DNA from: Diospyros lotus
Lineage: Eukaryota > Streptophyta > Magnoliopsida > Ericales > Ebenaceae
Reading direction: 5' to 3'
Length of the DNA: 64,000 nucleotides
Assembly (NCBI RefSeq): GCF_014633365.1
Contig: NC_068348.1
Coordinates: 17,998,311-18,062,310 of the forward strand
Shown: positions 22,481 through 34,289 of the stretch, one piece after another
Numbering within the stretch: position 1 is the stretch's first letter
Layout of the letters: each line of letters starts with the position of its first letter
Program-made: the position numbers and the translations under genes
The notes under the pieces: model-generated
What the model was told of the DNA's origin: nothing
The model's input: only the letters and a program-made list of their open reading frames with translations
Databases searched by the model: none

Positions 22481-23160
22481 CCTTAATCGCGTTTGGTAGT
22501 GGAAAATTTTTTAAATTCTTAGAATTTGATTCTTTGATAATGTTTATGAGAATCTTTGATTTTTATAATTTATGTAATTTTATATTTAATTAACTTTAAA
22601 TATTATCAGGAATGTTGGGTATTCTTTTCCGAAAATTTTATATTCCTATATTTGGTTTAAATGCAAATTTCTTGAGAATCTATATTATTTTTTTCAAAAT
22701 TACCCTTATTTGATTTTTTTGTTTAAAAATGATAAATTTCTTCTGGTATATAAAATATTGGAACCCACAACCTCTTTAGGAAAGCAAAAATCGTCATTTT
22801 TTACACATTATGTATATATATATATATTATACATAATATATGTATTTGTATGAATATTTATTTTAATTATTTTTAAAGAATTTTATATACAAAGCATCCA
22901 GTTGTTATGGGGTTATAAGAGGATAATGAGTGTTTTAATTTTTTTATTTGTTACAAAATTTTCCTAATCCATGGGAATCTAAAATTCCTAACACCTCATG
23001 AAAATCTTTTTGTGAGAAAATTAATTAAAAATAAATTATATGAATGCTATTTTTTTAGAAATTTTTTTTTAAAAAATTATACCAAACATAAGAATATAAA
23101 TTTTTAACCTAACATTCTCAGTAATTTAAAAAGTTCTCATATATCAAACGTCCCCTTAAG
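22481..23160. mobile_element. hAT-like MITE, about 680 bp, copy 1
   Basis: The left end is GCGTTTGGTA (from 22489) and the right end is ATCAAACG-TCC (to about 23154). Both are flanked by CCTTAA (22481-22486 and 23153-23158), a likely partial target duplication. Inside is a foldback of segments rich in GAATTT/AAATTC, with an AT microsatellite in the middle (about 22811-22850). The element at 60191-60887 is the same family in the opposite orientation. Confidence 0.65.
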
Positions 23161-24846
23161 ACAACAAATTAACAACCACGCTACAAATATGATCTTAATA
23201 ATGGAGTCGTCTTAATAGCGATAGTTTAAATGATTGGATCGATGATACATTATTGAGATATAAAAATTTATATTTAATTCTTTTAAATATAGTCTCTCAC
23301 CATTTTCAAGTTCTAATGTAGTCTCTCGCCATGAGTATAATTGGGTTTAAGAGGTAAGAGTACCCCATTAAAATTTCTTAGGTGTGCTCGACCTAGTTAG
23401 GGTTAGTCTAATCCCCGATTTAGCCCTTTTATTTTGAAAAAAAAAAAAAATTAACTTAATAACAAGAGGTTATAGTAGTCTTTTCAATTATTAGAGTCCA
23501 AATCTATTGAGATGCAATCCTTCATATTTACATTTATGTTATGTATTATGTGTTTGCTTAGTGCATGCGATTTACAAAATGTAAACAATATTCTTACTTT
23601 TAGCATATCTTGGCCACAGCTTTCTCGTGAGCCCCAACCCCCAAGTAAAGAAAACCCTTTTCCAGCTACCACCATTCATACATGATATCTATAAATAGAA
23701 TCCAAGCATGCACCAACATACCCTTATATTTGGTAAAATACTTAGAATTTGATATAAAATATAAGAGTTTGAATTAGTGCGATAATTTAAAATATAAAAT
23801 TATTATTAAAATATAACATTTAGATGAAAAATAACAATAAACTTGAAAGCAAGTTTCACATAAATTACGTCGAATGTCAAGCTCTAAATATGTATAGACT
23901 GTGATCGCATCTGAATTTATCCAAAGAATACATCAGGAGGAAGGTCACCCACCCTTAAGAATTAATTGGACAAAACTCGAACACCCAAATGAATAAAAAA
24001 AATACCCTTATATTTAAATTATATATTCTTCTCTATCCCTCTCCTCACTCCTCTCCACTTCCCTTATATTTAAACATACAAAATATTTAATTCAACAATT
24101 ATACCACTTTTTTTTATTAGTATCTGAATTTTTCACCCCATAATAAATTAGTTATTACACTTTAATTCTTGTCACCACAGACATTCACTAACTTTTTATT
24201 TTTGTTATAACTCAATCTCTCTTTTAATTTTTTTATCAAATTTTATTAACGTAACCAAATATATTATGTATTAATATAAATCTCAAAATTACTCGATTGC
24301 GAGACTTACATTAATTCTAATATTAAGCAAATTTTGAATTTATATTAATATGTATTAGGTTAGTTTTCATTAACAAAATTTGATGAAAAATTAAAAAAGA
24401 ACACCAAAATATAACAAAGATTAAAGTTTAGTAGCTACGATGACTAATAATGCATGTAATATACTCTACATTATTACATTGAAGTAACATTACAATCTAA
24501 ATATATAACAGTAGGTGAGAATAAAAACTATTTTAAATTTATCAAAAACCACAATTACGGTATATTAAATATAATAACATATTATAAAATTATGATATTA
24601 AAACTCACATAAAGAATATTTTCCCCTATAAACAGTTTTTTTTTTTTTTTGGCGAAGAGACAATAAGTTTGAGTCCGAATTTAAGGACCGTTTGGTAGAA
24701 CTTGGAATGGGCCTGGTTCAGATGGCCCAGCCCATCGGTCCACATATGATATGATATGATATATAGCCAGCAGCAAAGGAATGTTTGTACTTTTTAGCCA
24801 TTCTTGACATAATCATTTTTGATACATTTTTATGAAGGATAAGAGT
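23161..24846. other. Gene-free AT-rich region
   Basis: No gene or complete element was seen. Poly-A lies at about 23437-23450 and poly-T at about 24638-24650. ACCGTTTGGTAGAAC (24688) resembles a MITE end without a visible partner. A short GATATGATAT tandem lies at about 24746-24766. Confidence 0.4.
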
Positions 24847-25003
24847 TTCACAATCTTAGGCCTTGTCTCCATAATTTGTGTCTTAAATTTCAATAGAGGA
24901 GGTAAATCGCAGACTAGCTTTTGGCTCTTGTTTAGGACAAGTATCAAACTCGTGACCTACTGATACTAACCCTAGCGTATCACAATCTTAGGCCTTGTTC
25001 TCT
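24847..25003. repeat. 19-bp direct repeat, 132 bp apart
   Basis: TCACAATCTTAGGCCTTGT occurs at about 24848-24866 and again at about 24980-24998. The second copy runs straight into a Tourist-like element end (GGCCTTGTTCTCTTTG). It may reflect duplication of one element end, or insertion beside an older end. Confidence 0.6.
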
Positions 25004-25310
25004 TTGTTGTTTTCAGAACAGTTTTAGTTTTTAGTATTTCAAAATAATGAAAACGTGTTTACTTTTATATTTTCAAAAATATATTTTCAGTAACAAGAAA
25101 AAAATTCCTGAAGAAAACTCAAAACAATAAAAAACCATTTAAGTTATTTTCATTATAAATACACTCAAAATTTTTAAAACACAAAAAAAGTTACAGACAA
25201 AAAGAATGCATTTTCAGTAATATCAAAACAGACACTCAAAACACAAAATTGAAAATGAATTTAAAACTCAAAACTTATAACTGAAATATAAAAAAAACAA
25301 CCTCTTAAAC
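24989..25310. mobile_element. Tourist-like (PIF/Harbinger type) MITE
   Basis: The left end is TTA then GGCCTTGTTCTCTTTG, a classic Tourist-type end. The interior has pieces such as GTTTTTAGTATTTCAAAA and its approximate reverse complements (AAACACAAAATTGAAAAT). The right end is decayed (AAAAACAACC then TCTTA near 25305). It is related to the two elements at 61718-62515. The target duplication is probably TTA. Confidence 0.6.
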
Positions 25311-26108
25311 TTTTTAAGTTTTTTTTTTTCTCTTCTAACGACTTTGGTTTGCATATGTCGTCCTCGTATTTTAAATTTACATTAGATAAATTCAATGAAC
25401 AAATGCAAAATTTATAAGTCATATATGTCAAATAAGTTGATTGTAAGAAATATTAAGATAAATTGTCATGACAATCGAGAAAAACAAAACCCTTCCACAC
25501 AAAACAAACAACAAAAGATGTGAGTAATTTAACTCATAATATTAATGCAACATCTTACTATTGGACCAATCTTATACAATAAATATTTATGGGATTTTTG
25601 TGCTTAAAAAATGATCACAAAATGGTAATATATAAGACTCTTAATTATTATGCCTAAGAAGCTGTTGAATTATGCCAAAGGGCAAAAGACTGCTAATATC
25701 CCAAAGGGCAAAAGAAAGTTAATGGATGAGCACCAATGATACCTTTAATAACTTTTGACTATTTTTTCTGTCCATCTTTTCCTTTCCTTCCCTCCAAAAC
25801 TTTCATGCCATCATTTTGACAACTAAAAACCCTAACATAAGATAGTTTGCTTGGCCTATTTAAATTTTTTATTCATTTTTTTATGTTTTTTTTTTATTAC
25901 TCAAAAGCATGTTTGAAAAAAAAAATAAAAAAGAGACAAAAACCCATCTACTAGTCAAACACTTAGCCATTCATCTAAGTTTGACCACATTTGTGGATTT
26001 TGTTTTATTTATAAAAATGACTTGTCAAATTATTCATGCCTTTCATATAAAACCCTTATTAGGGACTTTTTTTCTTTTTTTTTTTTTTACAAAATCATAG
26101 ATTTTCTA
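25311..26108. other. Gene-free AT-rich region
   Basis: No gene or element recognised. GCCAAAGGGCAAAAGA-like repeats (about 25674 and 25695) form a small direct repeat. Confidence 0.4.
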
Positions 26109-26485
26109 GGGTTAATTACACCAATAATCACTCAACTTTGCATTCTGTTATTGTCTGATCACTAAATTTTGAAATATTACCTATCAGTCACTAATATTTC
26201 AAAATTGTTACTGCTTAATCACTGAAATTTAAAATGTTACTTGCAACTCATTAATATTTCAAAATTGTTTTTTACTGGTCACTCGTTAGTCACCGAACTT
26301 TAAGTTCACGAGTGACGGATGAGAAACAATTTTGAAATATTAGTGACTAGTAGGTAATATTTTAAAATTTAGTAACTAAACAGTAATAGTTTTAAAATAT
26401 TAGTGACTAATAGATAACATTTCAAAATTCAGTGACCAAACAGTAATAAAATGCAAAATCGAGTGATTATTAGTGTAATTAACCC
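26109..26485. mobile_element. 377-bp foldback MITE with internal repeats
   Basis: The ends are GGGTTAATTACAC (26109) and GTGTAATTAACCC (to 26485). The inverted match runs on as AATAATCACTC against GAGTGATTATT. Each arm is built of two or three repeats of about 55-60 bp, marked by TCACTAATATTTCAAAATTG on the left and AATATTAGTGACTA on the right. A short centre lies near 26300 (AGTTCACGAGTGACGG). An RNA copy would form a long hairpin. Confidence 0.75.
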
Positions 26486-27478
26486 AATTTCTTACCTTTC
26501 GCCTTAATAAACTTACAAACTTATAATTAAAACACCACTAAACCATATATATGGAACTATTACATTCTCGAGGATTCAAATACTCAATCTCTTAAGACAA
26601 ACAACACATCTTTATTAGCTGACGTAATATTATAAACTTAATTGTGATAATATAAAAAAAAGATTGATTAAGGCAACCATCACAAGTGTTCAAAGATTTT
26701 CTAATAAAAGATTTATAAGTCTTCTTTGTTATCAAATTAATTTTTTTTTTCATACTTAAAAAATGAAATGTTGGTCACTATAATTCACAATGCTCGTATA
26801 GTTTTTTTTTTTTTTTTTTTTAGTATATTAACAGTTTCTTTAACAGTTGTGTTTAATAAAGCAATGTCCAAAACTATTATAAATTAATTTACTCAAATTT
26901 CAGTGCCCAACCATCATACTACAAGTAATTTACCGAAGACGGATACCCCAATCTTTGACTCTTAATTTGAATGATCAATTGACGACTTTAAACCCCCACT
27001 GACAAACACATAATGCCTTTGAATTGACAATTCAATAAATATATGTGTTTTGTCTTTGCCAAAGCCACTTTTTGTCTCTAAAGACAAGACATTAGAGCAT
27101 TGTTGTAAGTTAGCTGAACAGCCAGCCGGTTTCTCTCTCAATGGACATCATCATCATCATCATCATCAAAGCTAACAGCTGCTTATATACCATTCATTCA
27201 ACCACTTATTGGTGAAAACAACTCAATATAACAACTCAATTCCACTATGATATTATATTATCTTAAATGGCATATGGGGCGAATTAGGTAAGCTCAATTC
27301 TACTCTTTACACAATTCTTCATCTCTTGAGATTACCGTCATTGTACGGTCTTCCATTGTTCATGTTCTCGATTTCGATAAAAGAAATAAATCGCAAGTAA
27401 AGATTTTGTCTCATTACATAGGGTAAGAAATCGAACTCATGACCTATTGATAAAAATCCTAATTTATAATACCTCAAT
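26486..27478. other. Gene-free AT-rich region
   Basis: A poly-T run lies at about 26803-26821 and a (CAT)n run at about 27147-27169. No coding potential was seen. Confidence 0.4.
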
Positions 27479-28571
27479 CTTCTTCATAGGGGTGAGCATA
27501 AAATCAGTTTAACCAATTAAATCGAATAAAACCGATTGGTTCGGTTCGGTTATCCATGGTGGGCGGTTTGGGTTTGGTTAATTTTTTGCAAAAACTTCGG
27601 GTAATCAGTTCGGTTCGGTTATTTGGGAAAAAATACCCACAAAACCGAACCAACCCGCGCCTAATAAAACCGACCCGTGCTGCTACCACCCATTTTATCC
27701 ATTCATTTCTTCTTCCTTCTTGGCACTTGCGCATCGGTGAGTCACGGTGTGATTCACACCCGATAGCCCTCCCAAGCCAAGAGATCACCTCACAGACCCC
27801 CCAACCCATCGTCAACCTTTACATCACTGTCGTCGTCAGAGTTGAACGCCTTCGTCGTCGGTTTCTCCCCCACCCGACCCAACACCCAGCCCTCCTCACT
27901 CGTTGTCGTCGTCGAAGCATCAACCCACAACCCTAGCCCTAGGTCTTTGGCGGCTAACCCACACCTCGCCATCGTCGTTAGACCCAAATGCCTTCAAGCC
28001 CTTCACGTTTCATCGTCAGCTTCTTCTTTACCCAAGTCCAACACCCAGCCCTTCACGCTTCATCGTCGTCATGTGATTTGGTTCGTTGATGCTTTGACTT
28101 GGCTTTGTGATTTGGTTCGTTGGCTTTGCGATGTTGTCGTTTCTCTTTTAATTTGTAAGTGTAATTCTATTTTGTGTTTTGTGATTTGATTTCTGATTTG
28201 GTTCTGTTTTGTGATTTTCTATTTGTTTAACCTATAGATACATCATCCATCATCACAGGCCAAATCTAGACATTCCTTCCCCCAATCAAGATGTATTCGG
28301 TTCTATTTTTGGATTATTTTTCGGTTTAATTTTTGATTCGGTTAGTTTTAAGTCTAAATCGGTTATTTCGGTTCAATTTTTGAGCTATTTTTTAGATTTG
28401 ATTTTCGGTTTGGTTAGTTCAAACTCCAAATCGGTTAATTTGGTCTCGATTATTTTGATTAATGTATTAAGTCGGTTCAGTTTGGTTCGGCTATATTCAT
28501 AATAACGGTTCCGTTCGATTAAGGAAAATAGGGCGATTCGATTCGGTCGAATGCACACCCCTACTTCTTCA
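27479..28571. mobile_element. hAT-type non-autonomous element with 8-bp target duplication
   Basis: The element runs from 27487 to 28563. It begins TAGGGGTGAGCAT and ends ATGCACACCCCTA, imperfect terminal inverted repeats. It is flanked by an exact 8-bp duplication CTTCTTCA (27479-27486 and 28564-28571), the length made by hAT transposases. Near the ends are repeated GGTTCGGTT/AACCGAACC motifs. The middle (about 27640-28190) is distinctly GC-rich with TCGTCGTC runs and no stable gene, so it could be captured host sequence. No transposase is encoded, so it needs a helper in trans. Confidence 0.85.
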
Positions 28572-29385
28572 TCTCTCTAGCTTATTTCTTTTGTTTTTTA
28601 GGCAGTAGGCAGTAGGCCTTTTTTAAACCTTCCTCGCTTTATTGATGTATGTATGTCTCAAAAGGTGTTTTCAATGATCCTTTCCAGCAATTTCGACGAC
28701 TATTTTGGGCGCAAAACCAACTACATTCCAAACATCAAATGTGGTCTCATGGCAGTTTTGAAGGATACAAATTTCGATATTGTTACCTGTCTGTCTTGCA
28801 CAATCTTTATATATTAAGAATCTCATTAAAATAACATAATAATGACATCTTTATAATTATGTGACATGAGTCACTCTGATAATTCTTTTTTAGATTTATA
28901 AATATTAATAAATTACATTTTATTATGCTGTTGATATGTGAAACACAATGATTAGACTCTAATGTAGAGTTGGAAAATGGGCAAGTCAGGGTGAATTTGG
29001 CTCATGAGAAAGGCGGGTTGGGCCGGACAATGGAAAATAGGGCCCTGGACAGCCTTATGACCCTTAATAAACGGGCCAAGGAGGGCCGGGCCGAGCTGTG
29101 AGCCTAATAGGTTGGGCCGAGCCGAGCCATGGGCTTGCAAGCAGGGCCATGCCATCTTCGCGGGCCAAATCTACTATTTTGATTTTTCCTTTGATTTGAT
29201 GGAGTTATTCATTCTTCTTGTTCAAATCTCATCCTTATTTTTCTTGCTCCGATTTCCTGCTCAATTTTTTCAATAATTGCGAGGTGTATTCCCTTTATAA
29301 TTATGTAAAATGAGTCGCTCTGATAATTCTTTTTAGATTTATAAATATTGATAAATTATATTTTATACTGTTCAAATTTAAAACA
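28572..29385. other. Gene-free; one GC-rich GGGCC-repeat patch
   Basis: About 28975-29165 is rich in GGGCC, GGGCCGAGCCGAGCC-like motifs, resembling the interior of the hAT-like elements in this window, but without paired ends. Two near-copies of AATTCTTTTTAGATTTATAAATATT (in short form TCTGATAATTC at 28877 and 29317) mark a diverged direct repeat about 440 bp apart. Confidence 0.4.
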
Positions 29386-29989
29386 TGTTATGTGTATTTT
29401 TCGCACCGTTTCTTATGGGCTGGCCCAAACACCTAAAAGCCCAGGAGATCTAAGCGAACTCATCAAAGGGAGCTCATGCATCACCAAATTCGAAGCTCAT
29501 AAAGCGAGCTCCTTGTGAGCTTCTGGCAAAGCTCCTAGCGAGCTCTCACTAATCGACCTAACGAGCTCTCAATAAAACCCTCAGTTCGCTGGACCATCCA
29601 GATTGTTGGCCTAAAACCTCCAGCTCGCATAAATGACAAAGCTACTGAAAAGCTAGAGGTAGGGTCCATTTACTTTATCTGCAATGGCCCATGCTCCTCG
29701 TAATGAGGATCCCACTCCCAGTTTTCTATATGTTATCCAAATTGTAAAGGCCCCTCATTATAAATATGAGTCAAATACATCATAAGGGGGTAAGGAGAAT
29801 AATTAGACACCGCCATTTTAAAAGAATAATCAGAGTGCATTCGTGGAGTAGGCATCGTTCTGGCCGAACCACGTGAAAATTGCTTGTGTTTACTCATATC
29901 TGGGATCTTTGTTCTCTTCTTCTTGGCATTTCAGACTCACTCACTGTGGTCCAAAATGAATCACGGTCGGTTGAAATCGAACGTCGACA
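29386..29989 (+). mobile_element. 5' LTR of the Tat-like element (about 604 bp)
   Basis: Begins TGTTATGTGTATTTTTCGCA and ends at about ...CGTCGACA. It carries repeated GAGCTC motifs and a TATA box with sequence CATTATAAATATGAG (about 29756-29770). Against the 3' LTR it lacks about 55 bp after CCCAGTTTT (about 29730) and has an extra TCCTTGTGAGCTTCTGG-type segment (about 29509-29527). Confidence 0.85.
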
Positions 29990-30029
29990 TTTTGACCCTA
30001 GAGGGATGGTGCCGCTCTTATCAATAGCC

Positions 30030-31560
30030 ATGGCAAGAGGAAGGAATACTCGAAGTTCCGAGGTGGCGGTTGACCCACTAGAAAATCACCGCGATCGACT
30101 GCGAGATTGTCCACCAAATGAAGGGCCCGTTGCTTTGACAGCGGATATCCTTTTACCACCGCCAACTGGAGACGCCACCGGCATACCACCGTGATTTCCT
30201 GATCAACCCACGGTCCAAATCGTTGGAACAAGGGCAATCCAGGACTGACAGCAATGCCAGGAGGCGTTAGAGAATACAGAGATGCAGCTTGCTGATGCGG
30301 TCAGAATTCTGGCCCAAACTCAAGCGCGGGCTGCCCATGATCCACCGACTTCGCCTCAAAAGATCCGCCAACCAAGAGAAGAGAGACCTTCGCCTGCAGA
30401 AGAGGATATTGGGGATAACTATCCATTCCCAAATCACCACTCTTCGGACCGAGAAAGAAGTAGGTGATCATAGGTCCAAGAATCAGCAGGCCCGGACTCA
30501 ACTGTGGAGGAATTATGTCAAAAAGTTCGACAGCTGGAAGAACGACAAGGAGTTCGCAGTCAGAATAATGGCCGTGGGGACAGGATGTCGTTCACCAGAG
30601 AGGTTGAACTTGAACCCCTCCCCTAGAGATTTAAAGTCCCAAGCATGCCACCATACAATGGGGACGACGACCCCTACGATTACCTGGATGCGTACAACGT
30701 ACAAATGGATTTGCAGACAACCAGCTCGCTGGCTAAATGCCGCGCCTTCCCGACAATCTTGGGTGATATTTCCCGAGCTTGGTTCAGGAGCCTTCTGCCT
30801 TACAACATTAGTAGCTGGGAGGAATGCCAACAAAGATTCCTCAATCAATACAAGGCTCTAAGGAGGTAGATTGCGCCACCATGTCACCTCGCCACAGTGT
30901 TCCAAAAATCAAACGAGCCCTTGAGGGATTATATTGCCAAATTCAGACGCGAGTTGAGCAATGTCGAGGATCCCTCCGATGAAAGTATCTTGATGGCGAT
31001 CTTTGCCGGCCTTCGAAAAGATGTGAAGCTCTATGAGGGCATCTACAGGACCCCAGTTAAAGACCTGGGGAATTTTATGAACGAGCTTCCAAGGAGATCC
31101 AATAGGAAGATGCCTTTGGGTCAAAGAAATCCATCGGGCTGAAAGAAGAAGCTGGGGGCTCCAACTAGAATAAGAAAAGGAATAACGTAGACGCCGGAAG
31201 GGAATCTCGGGGGGAGCGCTCAAACAATGAAGTCTTCAAGCGAGCTCACAAGACAGAGAAAGATGAGCGACCTTCGCGATCGCGGCGCTTTGACAGCTAC
31301 TGTGTCCTGTCTGACCCCCAAGAAAGGATCTTTGCCATGGAAAGAAACAAAGAGAGTTTGGGAAGCCCAACCCGTTGAGAACTCCCAACAAATTTAGAAA
31401 TAAGGAAAAATTCTGTGTGTATCACAACGAGGCGGGCCACAACACCTCTGAATGCTGGGCCCTAAGGGACGCCATCAAGGACCTGACTAGAAGGGGTCGG
31501 TTGAAGGATTACGTGATATGACCAACCAATCAACCGAGCCAACCACCGGCCCAGCAACCG
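30030..31560 (+). pseudogene. gag of the Tat-like element, broken
   Basis: Starts at ATG 30030 (MARGRNTRSSE). Recognisable parts are a capsid-like retrotransposon gag domain (about 30630-31120: MPPYNGDDDPYDYLDAYNVQ, then AWFRSLLPYN, then ESILMAIFAGL) and a single Cys/His cluster CVYHNEAGHNTSEC (about 31410-31455). TAG at 30867-30869 and further frameshifts break the frame. It would form the virus-like particle of the element. Confidence 0.8.
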
Positions 31561-32160
31561 CCTCCCTCTGATGATGAACATTCACCAGCGGTACGAACTA
31601 TCTACACGATTCATGGTGGACCTTACCTCGCGGGATCTTCCCATAAATCTCTCAAGAAGTATGTGCGTGAAGCTAACCATGTCTTGTTGGCAAGATCGGA
31701 CGAGCAGCTGGCTCCCGCAAAGCGAGCTAGGGGTGATCCGATTTCGAAAAAGATTGTCTTCTTGAAAGAGGATGCCAGAAACGTCCATTGGCCGCACAAC
31801 GATGCGCTCGTTATACGGGCCCAGATCGACAATTCGAAAGTGCGAAGGATAATGGTGGACATGGGCAGTTCGATAAATGTAATGTATAGAGCAGTTGAGC
31901 TCATCCTCAGAACCGCTCTATGGATTCACGGGTGATGTAGTGATCCCTGTTGATCGGATTGGTCTTCCCTTTACCGTTGGGGATGTAAATCGCCAGCCCA
32001 CCACTTTGGCGGAGTTCCTAATTATAAACTGCCCTTCGGTATATAACGTCGTGCTCGAGAGGCCGACAATGAATGACTTGGATCTGGGCACTTCAACCAA
32101 ATTGCTAACAATCAAAGTCCTAACCCCCAATGGAGTAGGGTGTGTACGAGGCGAGTAGCG
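31561..32160 (+). pseudogene. Aspartic protease region of the Tat-like element
   Basis: IYTIHGGPYLAG (about 31600) is the usual lead-in. The active-site motif reads VDMGSS (about 31855-31872), where the family has D-T-G-S/A, so the Thr is replaced by Met. The frame shifts near 31905. It would process the polyprotein, but as written it is inactive. Confidence 0.75.
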
Positions 32161-32389
32161 CCTCGCAAGATGTTGCTATGAAAATGCCCTAAAAATGGAA
32201 AGCAAAGGAAAGAAAGCAAATGTCATCGCAAAAGATAGCCCATGATCGATCAGCCAAAGAGGGGCTAATCACGATCTGGATCCCCGCGAGGTTGACTGTG
32301 ACAGGCCTGCCAGTCCGGTGGAAGAGCTCGAAGATATCTAAGTTAGCGAGGCAGACGAAGAAAAATGCCTCAAGGTAGAAAAAAATCTA

Positions 32390-33345
32390 GCCCTTGAGGT
32401 AAAATCCCAACTTACGAATTTCCTTAAACCTAACCTCTATGTATTCACGTGGAACCACGAGGATATGGTAGGAATAGCCCCAAAGGTTGTGACGCACAGG
32501 CTTAACGTAGACCCCAGCTACAAGCCAGTACGCCAGAGGATGAGGCCGATGACCCCAGAGCGTTATCAGAGTGGACAAGCTCTTGGCAAACAAGTTCATT
32601 AAAGAAGCCCATTACCTAGTCTGGGTGGCTAACCCGGTCCTAGTAAAAAAGAAAAATGGGAAATGGAGGACCTACGTCAACTTTACGGACTTGAATAAGC
32701 CTTGCCCTAAGGACAACTTTTCCCTCCCTAGAATCGATCAGCTCATGGATGCAACAACTGGTCACCAGCTCCTCAGTTTCATGGACGCCTATTCGGGCTA
32801 CAATCAGATCCCCATGAACCCCACCGACGAGGAGCACACCTCGTTCATTACCGATCGGGGGCTTTATTGTTATAAAGTCATGCCTTTTGGGCTGAAGAAT
32901 ACTGGTGCGACCTACCAAAGGCTGGTTAATACGATGTTTGAAGCGCTAATCGGTAGAACCATGGAAGTATACGTTGACGACATGCTGGTAAAGTTTGAGC
33001 GAGTAGCCAACCATGTTTCCAATTTAAAAGAAATGTTTGGAGTCCGCAGGAACTACCAGATGAAGCTCAATCCACTCAAGTGCGCCTTTGGAGTAGCCTC
33101 TAGAAGATTTCTCGGGTTTATGGTGAATAACAAGGGTATTGAAGCCAATCCGGACAAAATAAGGGTTCTACTCGACATGAGGTCGCCCATAAGGAAGAAA
33201 GACATACAGAGCCTCAATGAACAGGTCGCGGCCTTGAGCTATTTTGTTTCTAAGGCAACTGATAAGTGTGTCCTGTTCTTCGAGTTTCTAAAAAAGGTGC
33301 AAGACTTTAGATGGACAGAAGAATGCGAGTCTGCATTTTAGAAGC
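32390..33345 (+). pseudogene. Reverse transcriptase of the Tat-like element
   Basis: The lead-in GIAPKVVTHRLNVDPSYKPV (about 32470-32530) is followed by an open stretch at 32571-33341. RT landmarks: KKKNGKWRTYVNFTDLNK, FMDAYSGYNQI, MPFGLKNTGATYQRL, and the catalytic YVDD at 32970-32981. A frameshift near 32560 and a stop at 33339-33341 break the frame. The Asp residues of the active site are intact, but the polyprotein is not continuous. Confidence 0.9.
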
Positions 33346-34190
33346 TAAAGGAATACATGGGACGAGCCCCACTGCTCGCCAAACCCAAGGAGCGAGAAAA
33401 GTTAACCTTATATTTAGGAGTATCCCAATAGGCTCTCAGTGCGACCCTCGTCTGGGGGGAAGAAGGGGTGTAGCACCCCATATATTACGTCTCCAAAAGC
33501 TTGATCGATGCAGAAACAAAGTACACACCGATTGAAAAACTGGCTTACTATTTAATAATGGCGTCAAGGAAGCTACGACCTTATTTCCAAGCTCATGAGA
33601 TCGAAGTCCTGACCAAGTACCTGCTGAAGCAAATCTTGCAAAAGCCGGACACCTCAGGACGCTTACTAAAATGGTCCATCGAGCTCGTTAAGTTCGATAT
33701 AAAGTACAAACCAAGGACGGCGACAAAGGGTCAGGCGTTGGCAGATTTCATTGTCGAGTTCACTGGACCAATTGACGAAGAAGTGGAGAACTTGAAAGGG
33801 CTAAACTGGGAATTATACGTGGACGGATGATCAAGGAAACATGGAGTGGGAGCCGGGGTTATGTTAATAAGCCCCGAGAGTCACAAAATCCTCTGCGCCC
33901 TAAGGTTCGAATTTTCAGCCACCAATAATGAATCCGAGTATGAGGCCCTACTAGCAGGGCTTTACTTGGCAAAAGAGGTACGAGCTCAATCAAGTACGGG
34001 GAGAATACCAGGCCAGAGATACAAAGATGGTGGCATACTTACAAAAGGAACGCGAGCTCTTAGCCACTTTTGAAAAGTATGAAATGCGCCAGATTCCTTG
34101 CTCCCAGAACTCTCATGCTAACGCATTAGCTCACCTAGCAACTGCCCGGGATGCGGAGTTCTTGGGAGCCATCCTTGTTGATTTCTAAGC
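33346..34190 (+). pseudogene. RNase H and second (archaeal-type) RNase H
   Basis: The first RNase H is decayed (YYVSKSLIDAETKYTPIEKL at about 33480-33540, then LKPRT-like KYKPRTATKGQALADFIVEF at about 33700-33760). A second domain follows: ELYVDG, a stop at 33828-33830, then GVGAGVMLISPESHK and ATNNESEYEALLAGLYLAKE (about 33846-33980). A second RNase H of this kind is a mark of the Tat lineage. Confidence 0.8.
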
Positions 34191-34289
34191 CACCCTTAGC
34201 ATAGAACAATGAGCTGAAACGATGGCGATCACGTTGTCCCAAAACTCCTGGATGATTCCTATTCTGGGTTATCTTTAAGACAGAAAATT

